From an uncultured beta proteobacterium (GTDB lineage: Bacteria; Pseudomonadota; Gammaproteobacteria; Burkholderiales; Burkholderiaceae_C), in contig CAILAY010000055.1 of the NCBI GenBank assembly GCA_903832285.1, forward strand, positions 1 to 63,771: a stretch of 63,771 nucleotides of DNA, in the 5' to 3' direction. The notes under the pieces were generated by a model. The model was not told the origin of the DNA, made no database searches, and saw only the letters and a program-made list of their open reading frames with translations. Position numbers and translations under genes: made by a program. Every line of letters begins with the position of its first letter. The stretch's first letter is position 1. This document shows, one piece after another, positions 19,090 through 28,330 of the stretch.

Positions 19090-19204
19090 GATAGATCCCG
19101 CACCGTGAAGTGGTCGACCCCGTGAACGCGTGAAGTGAACATGCCCGTATGATGCTCGAAAAAGCTAAACGTTCTGTAAATTGACCCCGACACGTCCATT
19201 ACCC

Positions 19205-19693
19205 ATGAGTTCATTGACCCACTTCGACGCCCATGGACAAGCCCATATGGTGGACGTGGCTGGCAAGGCCAGTACCCGCCGGATCGCAGTGGCGGTTGGC
19301 TGCATAGAAATGTTGCCGCAAACCCTGGCCATTATTCTGGCAGGCAACGCCAGCAAGGGCGACGTGCTCGGCGTTGCCCGCATCGCCGGAATTCAGGCCG
19401 CCAAGAAAACCAGCGACCTCATTCCCCTGTGCCACCCGCTGGCACTGACCCACGTGGCGCTGGAGTTCTCGACCGCGCCACAACAGGTCGGCGCTGCAGC
19501 CCGGGTGGAATGCCGCGCCACCGTCGAAACCTTCGGCCCCACGGGTGTCGAGATGGAAGCCCTGACCGCGGTGCAGATCGCGTTGCTCACGATCTACGAT
19601 ATGTGCAAGGCGGTGGACCGCGGCATGACCATCACCGGCGTGAAGCTGCTGGAAAAGCACGGCGGCAAGTCGGGCAGCTACGTGGCGGCGTAG
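19205..19693 (+). CDS. moaC: Cyclic pyranopterin monophosphate synthase
   Basis: A 162-residue protein. It carries [18 protein letters not shown] at the start, [18 protein letters not shown] in the centre, and [20 protein letters not shown] followed by [11 protein letters not shown] at the end, the classic MoaC pattern with its catalytic Lys/His residues. It converts the MoaA product to cPMP, the first intermediate of molybdenum cofactor synthesis. No other moa gene is adjacent. The IorAB molybdenum hydroxylase at 31.0-33.8 kb is a possible consumer of the cofactor. Divergent from the bepA-like gene across about 115 bases. Confidence 0.95.
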   Translation: MSSLTHFDAHGQAHMVDVAGKASTRRIAVAVGCIEMLPQTLAIILAGNASKGDVLGVARIAGIQAAKKTSDLIPLCHPLALTHVALEFSTAPQQVGAAARVECRATVETFGPTGVEMEALTAVQIALLTIYDMCKAVDRGMTITGVKLLEKHGGKSGSYVAA

Positions 19694-19711
19694 CGACCCA
19701 ACGGGCCCGGA

Positions 19712-21301
19712 TCAACGCGGCGCATCCATCTCCTCACCTGCCGGCTCCGCGTCCTGCGCACCGGTTTTCAGCCATTGCGCATATTCCTCGGCATAGGCAG
19801 CGCGAAAACGCTGCATGTGAAACAGCGCCTCATCGTCCAGACCCAGCAGCGTGGCGCTCTCTATCAGTTTTTCCAGCACACGCGCTTCGGGCGAAAAATG
19901 CAGCAGTTGCAATGCCAGCGCGTGCATTTCATCGGCATTGCTGCGCGTCACGGTGGTGGTAGTGAGCTCGGCGTAACGCACATGATTCCTGAATAACCAT
20001 GAGCCCTGCACTTTGGCCAGCGTATCCTCGCGATAGGCAGGCGAACGATCAGAAGGCGAGAGAAAGATCTGGCTCACGCGGTGATAGTCCCAGGCCATGT
20101 AAGCGGTGAAAACGAGTACGGCGAAGGCGCCAGCAACCGCGACGATTGGGCCGCGCACCGGGCGATCGTCAGTGGCGTTGACAACATCGGGTCGGAATCG
20201 CGGCCGCCCCAGAAACACCAGACACAGCACTGCAGCCATCAGAAAAGGGCCGTACCAGAGCGGGTACTCCACGATGCTGTGTACCACGATCATCGCCAAT
20301 ACACCCCAGGCCATGCGCCTGGCCGGATCCCGTTCGCACCAGGGCCGGGCGCGAACGCCCAGCAGCAGCGCGCTGCCGCACAACAGCACCGCGATTGGCA
20401 CACCCAGCTCCACTGCCAAATGCAGCGGCAGATCGTGTGCATTGTCCAGAATGTCGCAAAAGCGCTCACCGGGATACAGCGTGATGTAGTGGGCGTAGCT
20501 CAGCTCGCCCCAGCCCCAACCCAGCCAGGGCCGTTGCGCGATCAGGTACAGCACATTGCTCCAAAGAGAACGGCGACCTCCACAGGCGGTATTGCCCTGG
20601 ATGAAATGCCCCAGCGCGCCCTGGGTCATGGCATCCAGACCGGCAAGCCAGGGCAGCAACCACAGCGCCGCCACCCCGTAGATCACCGCCGCAAAAAGAA
20701 GAAGTTGCCACGGCCGGGGTTGCCTGGTCTTGACAACCGTGGCTCGGTCCAGGTAGGTCCAGATCCCGGCACCCAGGCCCAGGAACAGCAACTGGGCGGC
20801 CCCGGTGCGGGACGATGTGGTTGCGTTACCCAGCGCCAGCAGTGCGGCCATAGCCCACCCAAGTGCAGCGGGGACGTGGGCAGGGCTTCGCCCCGTCGCT
20901 GACGCCGTGGGTTCTTGCGCCACCCACCAAAGCAGAACTGCCAGACCGATATTGGTGAGCGTGGCAAATTGATTGCGCTGGCGCAGATTGGCAAAGGCCT
21001 CACCCGGACCGACGAAGTTCACCAGCGGGGAGACCATGTCCGAAACGCCGAAGTACTGCAACAAGCCGATGACGCTGCTGACCAGTGCCGCCATCAGCCA
21101 GCCCCATGCCACGGCGCGCGCCAGTTCGTTGCCCGCAAGCTGGCGCAGCGCCAGCAGGAGCAGCAACACGGCCGCGCTCGCCAGCGTCACCATGGTCTGC
21201 TGCGTCGCTGGCGCCGGACCCGAAGCCAGAGGGTTGAGCCAAGGCGCCGCGATGGCAAGGGCCGCGATCCCGCGGGCGAACGGTCGGGGAAAAGAGTTCA
21301 T
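19712..21301 (-). CDS. PglL-type O-oligosaccharyltransferase / Wzy-C ligase
   Basis: A 529-residue polytopic membrane protein with about 11-12 hydrophobic helices. A large periplasmic loop contains GEAFANLRQRNQFATLTNIG, and a second carries DNAHDLPLHLAVELGVP, ending in VHSIVEYPLWYGPFL. These match the Wzy_C/PglL/O-antigen-ligase superfamily, in which a catalytic His transfers lipid-linked glycans to pilin, other proteins or lipid A. The last 100 residues are soluble and helical, as in PglL. The first Met giving a sensible N-terminus (MNSFPRPFARG) was chosen. No pilin or glycosyltransferase gene is adjacent, so the acceptor is unknown. Convergent with moaC. Confidence 0.82.
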   Translation of the reverse strand: MNSFPRPFARGIAALAIAAPWLNPLASGPAPATQQTMVTLASAAVLLLLLALRQLAGNELARAVAWGWLMAALVSSVIGLLQYFGVSDMVSPLVNFVGPGEAFANLRQRNQFATLTNIGLAVLLWWVAQEPTASATGRSPAHVPAALGWAMAALLALGNATTSSRTGAAQLLFLGLGAGIWTYLDRATVVKTRQPRPWQLLLFAAVIYGVAALWLLPWLAGLDAMTQGALGHFIQGNTACGGRRSLWSNVLYLIAQRPWLGWGWGELSYAHYITLYPGERFCDILDNAHDLPLHLAVELGVPIAVLLCGSALLLGVRARPWCERDPARRMAWGVLAMIVVHSIVEYPLWYGPFLMAAVLCLVFLGRPRFRPDVVNATDDRPVRGPIVAVAGAFAVLVFTAYMAWDYHRVSQIFLSPSDRSPAYREDTLAKVQGSWLFRNHVRYAELTTTTVTRSNADEMHALALQLLHFSPEARVLEKLIESATLLGLDDEALFHMQRFRAAYAEEYAQWLKTGAQDAEPAGEEMDAPR

Positions 21302-21377
21302 GGTGCTTCGTGTGCGTGCGGCAGCTCCGTGCCGCCGCATGAAGTTTGACACAGGAGCAGCGGGCACCAAATGGGCG

Positions 21378-22160
21378 TCAGCGGAATCTATAGCTCAAAG
21401 CCAACAAGCCCGAGCTCTGCTGTGCGCGTGCCACCAGGGGGCTGGCGGTGATGGACTTGTCTAGCCAGCGTCGGCGCAAATAGAAGTTCAGATACCAGGT
21501 CGGCGTGACTGCTATTTCTCCCAGCATGCCGACAAATGGATTGAGCGCACTGCCGGGCTGATAGGCGGCGTTGGCGCTGCTCAGGCTTTCAGTGTGCGAC
21601 ACGCCGTAGAAGTAGCGCACGTACTGGCTGGACAGGTATTCGGCGCCCACTTCAGGATAAAGCGTGAGGCGGCCCGCGTCCAATCTGGCGCCGTAAATCA
21701 GCTCAAGAAGGTTGCCGTTGGAGCGTCCGAAATCGTGAAAGCCGTTGATGAAAACGGCTCCCACGGGCGTCACCTGCAGACTCCCCACGCCCACGGGCAG
21801 CGAACTGCGCCGATCGCCGATTCCGGCCAGCGCCGGCGTATTGGCCTTGAAGCCGTCCTGGCTTACGCGCGCAATCAGTTCCACATGACCATAGCCCACC
21901 GGCACCGTCTTCACGCCCAGGGTATCGATGCGCACAAAGGCCCGACCATAGTCGAAGTTCGCATACGGCAAGGCCGACACCGAGTCAGCCACACCGCGCA
22001 CCACGCCGCGGTTCGACACGGCGCTCACACCCATGTCGCCCTCGATTCGATTGGAGGATTCGATCGTGGTCTCCTGGGCCGTGGCCAGGCTGCAATAAGA
22101 AAGACAAATCGCAGCGCGCAGCCAGACCCGCGTTGGCGCGGGAAGGACGCTACGGCGCAT
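21378..22160 (-). CDS. MipA/OmpV family outer-membrane protein
   Basis: A 260-residue protein with a signal peptide ending near SLATAQ. The mature sequence alternates strands with aromatic girdles, includes the family-typical SSQYVRYFYGVSHTES, and ends in LSYRFR, a terminal beta-signal. MipA in E. coli was described as a scaffold between MltA and PBP1B; many homologues are simply porin-like and respond to drugs or osmotic change. Met at 22160 (MRRSVLPAP) fits the signal peptide; two upstream in-frame Mets exist. The 166 bases between this gene and the acyl-CoA ligase gene contain nothing recognised. Confidence 0.85.
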   Translation of the reverse strand: MRRSVLPAPTRVWLRAAICLSYCSLATAQETTIESSNRIEGDMGVSAVSNRGVVRGVADSVSALPYANFDYGRAFVRIDTLGVKTVPVGYGHVELIARVSQDGFKANTPALAGIGDRRSSLPVGVGSLQVTPVGAVFINGFHDFGRSNGNLLELIYGARLDAGRLTLYPEVGAEYLSSQYVRYFYGVSHTESLSSANAAYQPGSALNPFVGMLGEIAVTPTWYLNFYLRRRWLDKSITASPLVARAQQSSGLLALSYRFR

Positions 22161-22326
22161 GGCGCGAGCGGTCGCGCACACCGTGGCTGCCGGATGGTTC
22201 ATCATGGTGCGGTCATCTTAGCCGCTGCCAGTCTTCCAGCGCTTTCTGTTCCGTCGGGCACTTCCCCTGCCCGACTTAGAGGCATTCGTGCAGGGCAGTT
22301 GATGCGGGCTTCTCCAGCCGCTTCGA

Positions 22327-24006
22327 TCATGCCCAGTGAATCTTTTCGGCTGTGGCAAACCAGGCGACCAGCTTCGCCTCGGCGGCAGATTCAATGTGGC
22401 TGCGCCGGATTTTCATGGTCGGTGTGAGACAGCCATTTTCGATGGTCCAGGGCTCTGCCGACACCACGATCAATTTCAATTTTTCGTAGTCAGGCAGCTC
22501 CGCATTGACGCCCTCCAGCAACTGGCTGAACTCTGCCTGAACCCGCATCCGCATCGCCGCATCGCCCACCTTCAGGCGCAGGTCTTCGGCCAACACCACC
22601 ATGGCATAAGCGGACGCCTGTCCAACGCCGGAGACGATGGACATTTCAACCATCGGGTGCGCGTTCAACCGGTTCTCGATCGGCGCGGGCGCGACGTATT
22701 TCCCCTTGGCCGTCTTGAACAATTCCTTGACCCGCCCGGTCAGCTTGAGCAGGCCATCAGCGTTGCGCTCGCCCTTGTCACCGGTGCGAAAAAAACCATC
22801 GGCAGTGAAGCTCTCGGCGTCCAGGTCGGGGCGCCGGTAGTAGCCCATGAGTTGGCCCGGCGAGCGGATCAGGATTTCACCTTCTTCGCTGATGCGCACT
22901 TCCACACCAGGCAGTGGCACACCGACGCAGCCCGGGGCGTTGAAGCCAGCCGCGGAGGCGTGGGAATAGCCAAAGTCCTCGGTCATCGCATAACCTTCCA
23001 TCAGGTTCAGACCCAGGCGTCGGTACCAGGTGATCAGTTCCGCAGGGATCGGTGCCGAAGCGCTGGATGCCAATAGCGTGTGGTCCAGTCCCAGACCCTT
23101 GAGAACCTTGCGTTTCACGATGCTTCCCAGCACGGGGATGCCCAGCAGCCGATCCAGTCTTTGCGGTGGTATCTTTGCAAACACCCCTTGCTGAAATTTG
23201 AGCCACAAACGAGGCACCGAGATGAAGGCGGTGGGGCGTGCGCGCTGCAGGTCCTGCAAAAAACTTTCCAGCGATTCCGCAAAAAACACATGGATCTGCC
23301 CGTCGATCAAGGATGCAAATTGAAGCCAACCGCGTTCGTAGATATGTGCCAGTGGAAGGTACGACAGCATCCGGACTTCCGACTTCGGCCCAAATTGCAA
23401 CCTCACGTATTTCACCATGCCCTCGCAGGCCCGCGTGACAGCGCCAAAGCTGTGCATCACGCCTTTTGGCTGCCCGGTCGACCCGGATGTGTAGCAGAGC
23501 AGCGCCATGTCGTCGCCAGCGCGTTGCACGAGCCCGGTGAGGGGTGGCGTACGAGCCGTGACGGCATCCCAGGTTTCGAAGCGGGTGCTTGGCGCAAGCG
23601 GGAACGCGATGCACGGCAGTTCCTGCGGAACGCCTGCAGCCTGCTGTTCCCAGGTGTCGAGCTTGCCCACGAACAACAAGCTTGCACCGCTGTGTTCGAG
23701 CACGTAGCGCAAGGTGCGTTCAGTCTCCGTTGGAAAGATCGCCACGGTGCTGCCCCCTGCCATCCAGATGGCGAGTTCGGCCATGAAGAAATGGGCGCAG
23801 TTTTTGGACAGGATGGCAATGCGTGCACCGTGCTCAAAACCTTGCGCCTTGAGATGCGCGGCCATGCGACGCGACTGATCCAGTACCTGGCCCCAGTTGT
23901 AGTCAACGCACTTGCCGCCGCCGATGGGCTGGCTGAGATACACGCGATCGGGCTGCGCCGACTCGTGTTCGTAGATGTAGTCCAGAATCAGTTTGCCTTG
24001 CGCCAT
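22327..24006 (-). CDS. AMP-dependent acyl-CoA synthetase (long-chain fatty-acid/aryl type)
   Basis: A 559-residue adenylate-forming enzyme. The P-loop YTSGSTGQPKG is at 172-182, ALHIYERG-type motif A4/A5 appears as YLPLAHIYERG, and EGYAMTEDFG and the hinge GRVKELFKTAKGKYVAP are visible. The last motif and domain length fit long-chain or feruloyl-type CoA ligases. It activates a carboxylate to acyl-AMP, then acyl-CoA, in the cytoplasm. GGAG ten bases upstream fixes the ATG at 24006. No adjacent beta-oxidation genes help to name the substrate. Divergent from the MFS gene by about 90 bases. Confidence 0.9.
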   Translation of the reverse strand: MAQGKLILDYIYEHESAQPDRVYLSQPIGGGKCVDYNWGQVLDQSRRMAAHLKAQGFEHGARIAILSKNCAHFFMAELAIWMAGGSTVAIFPTETERTLRYVLEHSGASLLFVGKLDTWEQQAAGVPQELPCIAFPLAPSTRFETWDAVTARTPPLTGLVQRAGDDMALLCYTSGSTGQPKGVMHSFGAVTRACEGMVKYVRLQFGPKSEVRMLSYLPLAHIYERGWLQFASLIDGQIHVFFAESLESFLQDLQRARPTAFISVPRLWLKFQQGVFAKIPPQRLDRLLGIPVLGSIVKRKVLKGLGLDHTLLASSASAPIPAELITWYRRLGLNLMEGYAMTEDFGYSHASAAGFNAPGCVGVPLPGVEVRISEEGEILIRSPGQLMGYYRRPDLDAESFTADGFFRTGDKGERNADGLLKLTGRVKELFKTAKGKYVAPAPIENRLNAHPMVEMSIVSGVGQASAYAMVVLAEDLRLKVGDAAMRMRVQAEFSQLLEGVNAELPDYEKLKLIVVSAEPWTIENGCLTPTMKIRRSHIESAAEAKLVAWFATAEKIHWA

Positions 24007-24096
24007 GTCCTGCTCTCCTGACTGCCGATGAAGGCGCATCTTAGCCAGAACGGGCACAGCCCGTGCGCGCATCCCTGAGCCGTTATATTTGACCGC

Positions 24097-25476
24097 ATGC
24101 CCGCACCGCCCACTCCGCCCGCCAGCACCGCTGCTTGCGAGACGCCCATTGACGCGTTGGACCTGCGGGCGCTGCTGGCGATCCTGCTCGGGGTGGCGCT
24201 GGGCTCGCTGGACACCGCCATTGCCAACACCGCCCTGCCAGCCATCGCAGCCGACCTGCACGCAGCGCCGGCCACCTCCATCTGGGTCATCAACGCCTAT
24301 CAACTTGCGGTGGTGGCCAGCCTGCTGCCACTGGCCGCGCTGGGTGATCTGCTGGGGCCACGGCGCATTTTCCTGGCTGGCCTGGCCTTCTTCACCGCTG
24401 CGTCTCTGGCCTGCGCGATGGCCAGCACGCTGCCCATGCTGACCGCCGCGCGCGCGCTTCAGGGCATAGGTGCGGCGGGTGTCATGAGCGTCAACATCGC
24501 ACTGATTCGCCAGATCTATCCGGCTTCGCGCCTGGGCCGCGGTGTCGGGCTGAACGCGCTCGTGGTCGGTGTGTCATTTGCGGCGGGCCCAACCATTGCA
24601 TCGTTGGTGCTTGCAGTCGCGGCCTGGCCCTGGCTGTTTGCGATCAACGTGCCCTTGGGTCTGATCGCGCTGGCTTTTGCCTGGCCGGCGCTGCCGCGCA
24701 CGGCGCGCCGCGGCCACGGCTTCGATCCGATGACGGCGGCGCTGACCTCGCTTACCTTCGCCGCGCTGATACTGGCGTTGGGCTCGGCGGCGCAGCGCGA
24801 ACCCTGGGCCTGGGTGGCTGCGCCACTGGCGCTGGCCATCAGCGCCGGAGCGCTGTTGCTGCGGCGTCAGGCCGGTCACCCGACACCGATGCTGCCCGTG
24901 GATCTGCTGCGTCGGCCGCTGTTTGCGCTCTCCACCCTCACCGCCATTTGCTCGTTTGCGACACAGGGTCTGGCCTTTGTTTCGCTGCCCTTCTACTTCG
25001 AGGAAGTGCTGCATCGCAATCCGATTGAAACCGGATTTCTGATGACGCCCTGGGCGATCGTGGTGGCACTGGCCGCGCCCATCGCTGGTCGGCTGTCGGA
25101 CCACTATCCAGCGGGCCTGCTGGGTGGTGTGGGCCTGGCGATCCTGAGCACAGGAATGGTGTCGATGACACTGTTGCCCGGCAATCCCACGGCGCTGGAT
25201 ATTGTGCTGCGCATGGCATTGTGCGGCATCGGTTTCGGCTTTTTCCAGGCTCCCAATCTGAAGGCGCTGATGTCGAGCGCACCACCCGAGCGCAGCGGCG
25301 GCGCCAGCGGCGTGATAGCAATGGCGCGACTCATCGGCCAGACCACGGGCGCGGCCCTGGTGGCACTGTGCTTCAGTCTGGTCGGCGCGCACGGCCCGGT
25401 CCTGGCGCTGGAGTTGGGTGCAATGTTTGCGGCGCTGGCGTCGGTGGCGAGTTTCTCCCGGCTCTGGGCGCACTGA
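24097..25476 (+). CDS. MFS drug/multidrug exporter (DHA2-like)
   Basis: A 459-residue membrane protein with about 13-14 hydrophobic segments. It has the DHA2 motif C region (GVSFAAGPTIASLVLAVAAW), the early LDTAIANTALPAIAADL and WVINAYQLAVVASLLPLAAL, and a motif A-like segment in loop 2-3 (LGDLLGPRR). These features place it with EmrB/QacA-type proton-driven efflux pumps of the inner membrane. Substrate unknown. The start is the first Met after the divergent promoter space; the first 20 residues are Pro/Ala/Thr rich and probably cytoplasmic. Confidence 0.9.
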   Translation: MPAPPTPPASTAACETPIDALDLRALLAILLGVALGSLDTAIANTALPAIAADLHAAPATSIWVINAYQLAVVASLLPLAALGDLLGPRRIFLAGLAFFTAASLACAMASTLPMLTAARALQGIGAAGVMSVNIALIRQIYPASRLGRGVGLNALVVGVSFAAGPTIASLVLAVAAWPWLFAINVPLGLIALAFAWPALPRTARRGHGFDPMTAALTSLTFAALILALGSAAQREPWAWVAAPLALAISAGALLLRRQAGHPTPMLPVDLLRRPLFALSTLTAICSFATQGLAFVSLPFYFEEVLHRNPIETGFLMTPWAIVVALAAPIAGRLSDHYPAGLLGGVGLAILSTGMVSMTLLPGNPTALDIVLRMALCGIGFGFFQAPNLKALMSSAPPERSGGASGVIAMARLIGQTTGAALVALCFSLVGAHGPVLALELGAMFAALASVASFSRLWAH

Positions 25477-25568
25477 GTGCCGCGTCGGCGACGCTTGCCC
25501 CGGCGCGCAACCGATAGAATAAAAATCGCTTTTCGCCCAACGTGGCGACCATTGTCCAAGGACCCTCC

Positions 25569-26666
25569 ATGCCTGTGAATTCCCTGTTCCGTCCGTTCCA
25601 GTTCAAGACCCTGAACCTGCCCAACCGCATCGTCATGGCACCCATGACGCGTTCCTTTTCGCCCGGCGGGATTCCGACCAAGGAAGTAGCCGAGTACTAC
25701 CAGCGTCGCGCTGCTGCGGCGGTCGGTCTGATCATTTCGGAGGGCACGGTGATCCAGCGACCGTCCTCCTCCAACGACCCCAAGGTGCCGCGTTTCTGGG
25801 GCGACGCCCTGCCCGCCTGGAAGCAGGTGATCGACTCCGTGCACGGCGCCGGTGGCGTGATGGCGCCGCAACTGTGGCACGTGGGCGCAGTGCGCAACCG
25901 CCGCACAGACTGGCCTGTGCCGGAACCGATCGACTCACCGTCCGGGCTGGCCACACCGGGCAAGCCCTACGGCATGACGATGAGCGATGAAGCCATTGCA
26001 GACACCATTGCGGCCTTTGCGCGCGCCGCGGCCGACGCCAAGAGACTGGGCTTTGATGCGGTCGAACTGCACGGCGCGCATGGCTATTTGATCGACCAGT
26101 TCTTCTGGGAGGGAACCAATGAACGCAGTGACAAGTATGGCGGTGCAACCCTGCCGCAACGCGGCAGGTTCGCCGCCGAAATCCTGCAGGCCGTGCGCGC
26201 CGCGGTGGGGCCGGACTATCCCGTGATCATCCGGCTGTCGCAGTGGAAGCAGCAGGATTACAAGGTGCAAATGGCAAAGACGCCGCAGGAAATGGAGGCC
26301 TGGCTCAGGCCACTGGCCGACGCCGGCGCCGACATCTTCCACTGCTCGCAACGGCGCTTCTGGGAGCCGGAGTTCGAAGGCTCGGATCTGAACTTTGCCG
26401 GTTGGGCCAAGAAGCTCTCAGGCAAGCCCACGATCACCGTCGGATCGGTCGGACTGTCGGGCGAATTCCTCGCCGCCTTCGCGGGCGAGTCGTCGCAACC
26501 CGCAGCGCTGGATGAACTACTGCGCCGGCTCGACCGCGGCGACTTCGATCTGGTCGCTGTGGGCCGCGCCTTGATCAACGATCCGCTGTGGGTGCAAAAG
26601 GTGCGTGACGGTCGGCGCGACGAATTGCTGGACTTTTCGCCGGCTGCGCTGGGCACGCTTTACTGA
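25569..26666 (+). CDS. NADH:flavin oxidoreductase, Old Yellow Enzyme family
   Basis: A 365-residue (beta/alpha)8 flavoenzyme. NRIVMAPMTRS at the N-terminus holds FMN. The segment FDAVELHGAHGYLIDQF includes the conserved HGAHGYL, and KYGG, NERSDKYGG and the C-terminal VAVGRALINDP are family hallmarks. OYE-like enzymes reduce activated alkenes or nitro groups using NAD(P)H. The active-site H-x2-N/H pair lies in the HGAH region. AAGGA lies seven bases before the ATG at 25569, favouring it over the GTG at 25542. Confidence 0.92.
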   Translation: MPVNSLFRPFQFKTLNLPNRIVMAPMTRSFSPGGIPTKEVAEYYQRRAAAAVGLIISEGTVIQRPSSSNDPKVPRFWGDALPAWKQVIDSVHGAGGVMAPQLWHVGAVRNRRTDWPVPEPIDSPSGLATPGKPYGMTMSDEAIADTIAAFARAAADAKRLGFDAVELHGAHGYLIDQFFWEGTNERSDKYGGATLPQRGRFAAEILQAVRAAVGPDYPVIIRLSQWKQQDYKVQMAKTPQEMEAWLRPLADAGADIFHCSQRRFWEPEFEGSDLNFAGWAKKLSGKPTITVGSVGLSGEFLAAFAGESSQPAALDELLRRLDRGDFDLVAVGRALINDPLWVQKVRDGRRDELLDFSPAALGTLY

Positions 26667-26683
26667 GAGCGATTCGGCGCCGA

Positions 26684-26730
26684 AAACACCATGAAATTCG
26701 AACATGTCATGTTCGAATTTCATGGTGTTT
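26684..26730. repeat. Perfect 23-bp inverted repeat (IR1) upstream of the DUF4143 ATPase
   Basis: Arms 26684-26706 and 26708-26730 are perfect reverse complements separated by one base. The core reads ACCATGAAATTCGAACATG. It lies 16 bases before the ATPase start and after the OYE stop. No T-tract follows, so a simple terminator is unlikely. A binding site for a dimeric regulator, or an element end, is more probable. A related inverted repeat (IR2) lies at 28956-28994. Confidence 0.85.
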
Positions 26731-26746
26731 GTGTTAGCATGGTGTC

Positions 26747-27904
26747 ATGCTGAAACGAGTCGCTCTGGAAAACTCCATTCGCGTGGCGCTGGGTCGCTCG
26801 CGCGGTGTGGTGCTCAGCGGACCGCGCCAGTCGGGCAAGAGCACGCTGGCGCAGCAGTTTCTGAGCCGCGAGTCGCCCAACTACTTCGACCTTGAATACC
26901 CGCCGCACGCGCAGAGGCTGTTGGAGCCAGCCCAGACCCTGCAGCAGCTCAGCGGGCTGGTGGTGATCGACGAAGTGCAACTCAAGCCCGGCCTGTTTCC
27001 CCTGCTGCGCAGCTTGATGGACCGATCCAATGCACCCGGCCAGTATTTGCTGCTGGGCAGCGCCTCGCCGGCCCTGCTGCGCCAGGCCGGTGAGTCCCTG
27101 TTGGGGCGGGTCGAGACGATCGAAGTCGGCGGCTTTGATCTGCGTGAAATCACGTCCGAGCGCGGGTGCTTCAGCGACGCTGCCGCCACGCGTCTGTGGT
27201 TACGCGGCGGTTTTCCCCGCTCCTACCTCGCAGCGTCTGATGAGGACAGTCTGGTCTGGCGCAACAACGCCATCTCGGACCACGTGCGTGTGGATCTGCC
27301 CCAGTTCGGCGTCAACATTGCGGCGCCCGCCATGCAGCGCTTCTGGACCATGCTGGCGCATTACCACGGGCAGATCTGGTCGGCCGCGCGCCCAGCGCAG
27401 TCCATGGGTGCGTCCGAGCCCACGGTGCGGCGTTACCTGGACACGCTCACGCAAACGCTGATGATTCGCCAGTTGCAACCCTGGCACGAGAACCTGGGCA
27501 AGCGCCAGGTGAAAGCGCCCAAGATTTACTTTCGCGACACCGGTCTGCTGCACGCACTCATGGGAGTCAAGACCCTGGCCGAACTCGTCACGCATCCCCA
27601 TTGCGGCGCGAGCTGGGAAGGCTTTGCGCTGGAGCAGGTGCTGCGCATCGCAAAACCCGATGAGGCATTCTTTTGGGCCACGCACCAGGGCGCCGAACTG
27701 GACCTGCTCATGCTCAAGGGACAGCAGCGCGTCGGCGTGGAATTCAAGCGCGCCGATGCGCCCAAAATAACACCCAGCATGCGCATCGCCCTGCACGACC
27801 TGAAGCTGGATGCGCTCTACGTTGTGCATCCTGGGCCGCACCGCTACCGCATCAGCGACGCCATCGAAGCAGTGCCGTTATGGGCGCTGCTGCCAACACA
27901 TTGA
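26747..27904 (+). CDS. AAA_14/DUF4143 ATP-binding protein
   Basis: A 385-residue protein. Walker A GPRQSGKST is at residues 25-33 and Walker B VVIDEVQ at 72-78, followed by the DUF4143 C-terminal domain. That domain contains VRRYLDTLTQTLMIRQLQPW, then KIYFRDTGLLHALMGV and the nuclease-like tail GAELDLLMLKGQQRVGVEFK. The family is widespread, single-copy or multi-copy, often on mobile or accessory DNA, and its role is unknown. The E-x-K-like arrangement in GVEFKR resembles a PD-(D/E)XK fold. The start is close to a large inverted repeat that probably controls it. Confidence 0.88.
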   Translation: MLKRVALENSIRVALGRSRGVVLSGPRQSGKSTLAQQFLSRESPNYFDLEYPPHAQRLLEPAQTLQQLSGLVVIDEVQLKPGLFPLLRSLMDRSNAPGQYLLLGSASPALLRQAGESLLGRVETIEVGGFDLREITSERGCFSDAAATRLWLRGGFPRSYLAASDEDSLVWRNNAISDHVRVDLPQFGVNIAAPAMQRFWTMLAHYHGQIWSAARPAQSMGASEPTVRRYLDTLTQTLMIRQLQPWHENLGKRQVKAPKIYFRDTGLLHALMGVKTLAELVTHPHCGASWEGFALEQVLRIAKPDEAFFWATHQGAELDLLMLKGQQRVGVEFKRADAPKITPSMRIALHDLKLDALYVVHPGPHRYRISDAIEAVPLWALLPTH

Positions 27905-27929
27905 ATTTGAAACTTCTGAAGGAACGACC

Positions 27930-28286
27930 TTGCCCCATACCTTGCCTGCCTGCCCCCAATGCGGCCTTGAAAACACCTACGCCGATGGTGACAACTTCAT
28001 CTGCCCGGACTGCGCCTGCGAGTGGGCAGCCGTCGCCACGACTTCGGAGGACGAGGGCGCCACTTCGGACGGCGTGGTGCGCGACGCCAACGGCAATCCT
28101 CTCGCCGACGGCGACGCGGTGATCCTGATCAAGGACCTGAAGGTCAAGGGCTCGTCTACCGTGCTGAAGAAAGGCACCAAGGTCAAGAGCATCCGCCTGC
28201 CGCAAGATGCGGGCGACCACGAGGTGGACTGCAAGATGGACGCCGGCAGCTTTATGCTCAAGGCGTGTTTTTTGAAGAAAGCGTGA
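27930..28286 (+). CDS. phnA: PhnA/YjdM family zinc-ribbon protein
   Basis: A 118-residue protein. An N-terminal zinc ribbon (C8-x2-C11, then C25-x2-C28 in ICPDCACEW) is followed by the PhnA domain: VRDANGNPLADGDAVILIKD, then LKVKGSSTVLKKGTKVKSIR and VDCKMD. It is nearly superimposable on E. coli PhnA/YjdM. Despite the name, members are not needed for phosphonate use; a stress-related role is suspected. The likely start is TTG at 27930, preceded by GAAGGA with good spacing. This agrees with the family N-terminus (LPHTLPACPQCG compared with LPHCPKC). It follows the DUF4143 gene by 25 bases. Confidence 0.9.
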   Translation: MPHTLPACPQCGLENTYADGDNFICPDCACEWAAVATTSEDEGATSDGVVRDANGNPLADGDAVILIKDLKVKGSSTVLKKGTKVKSIRLPQDAGDHEVDCKMDAGSFMLKACFLKKA

Positions 28287-28330
28287 GAAGTTCTTTGGTC
28301 TTTCGGTGGCCAACGGTTAAGGGGATTTGA

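Noticed and set aside
17620..19125. 501-codon plus-strand frame opposite the BepA-like gene
   Set aside because: BepA motifs and TPRs on the minus strand explain it. The plus frame is composition-driven.
22161..22326. Possible small gene between MipA and the acyl-CoA ligase
   Set aside because: No frame with a start, ribosome binding site and sensible composition in 166 bases.
26684..26730. IR1 as a simple rho-independent terminator of the OYE gene
   Set aside because: No T-tract follows on either strand, the centre is a single base (poor hairpin loop), and a related palindrome recurs 2.3 kb away.
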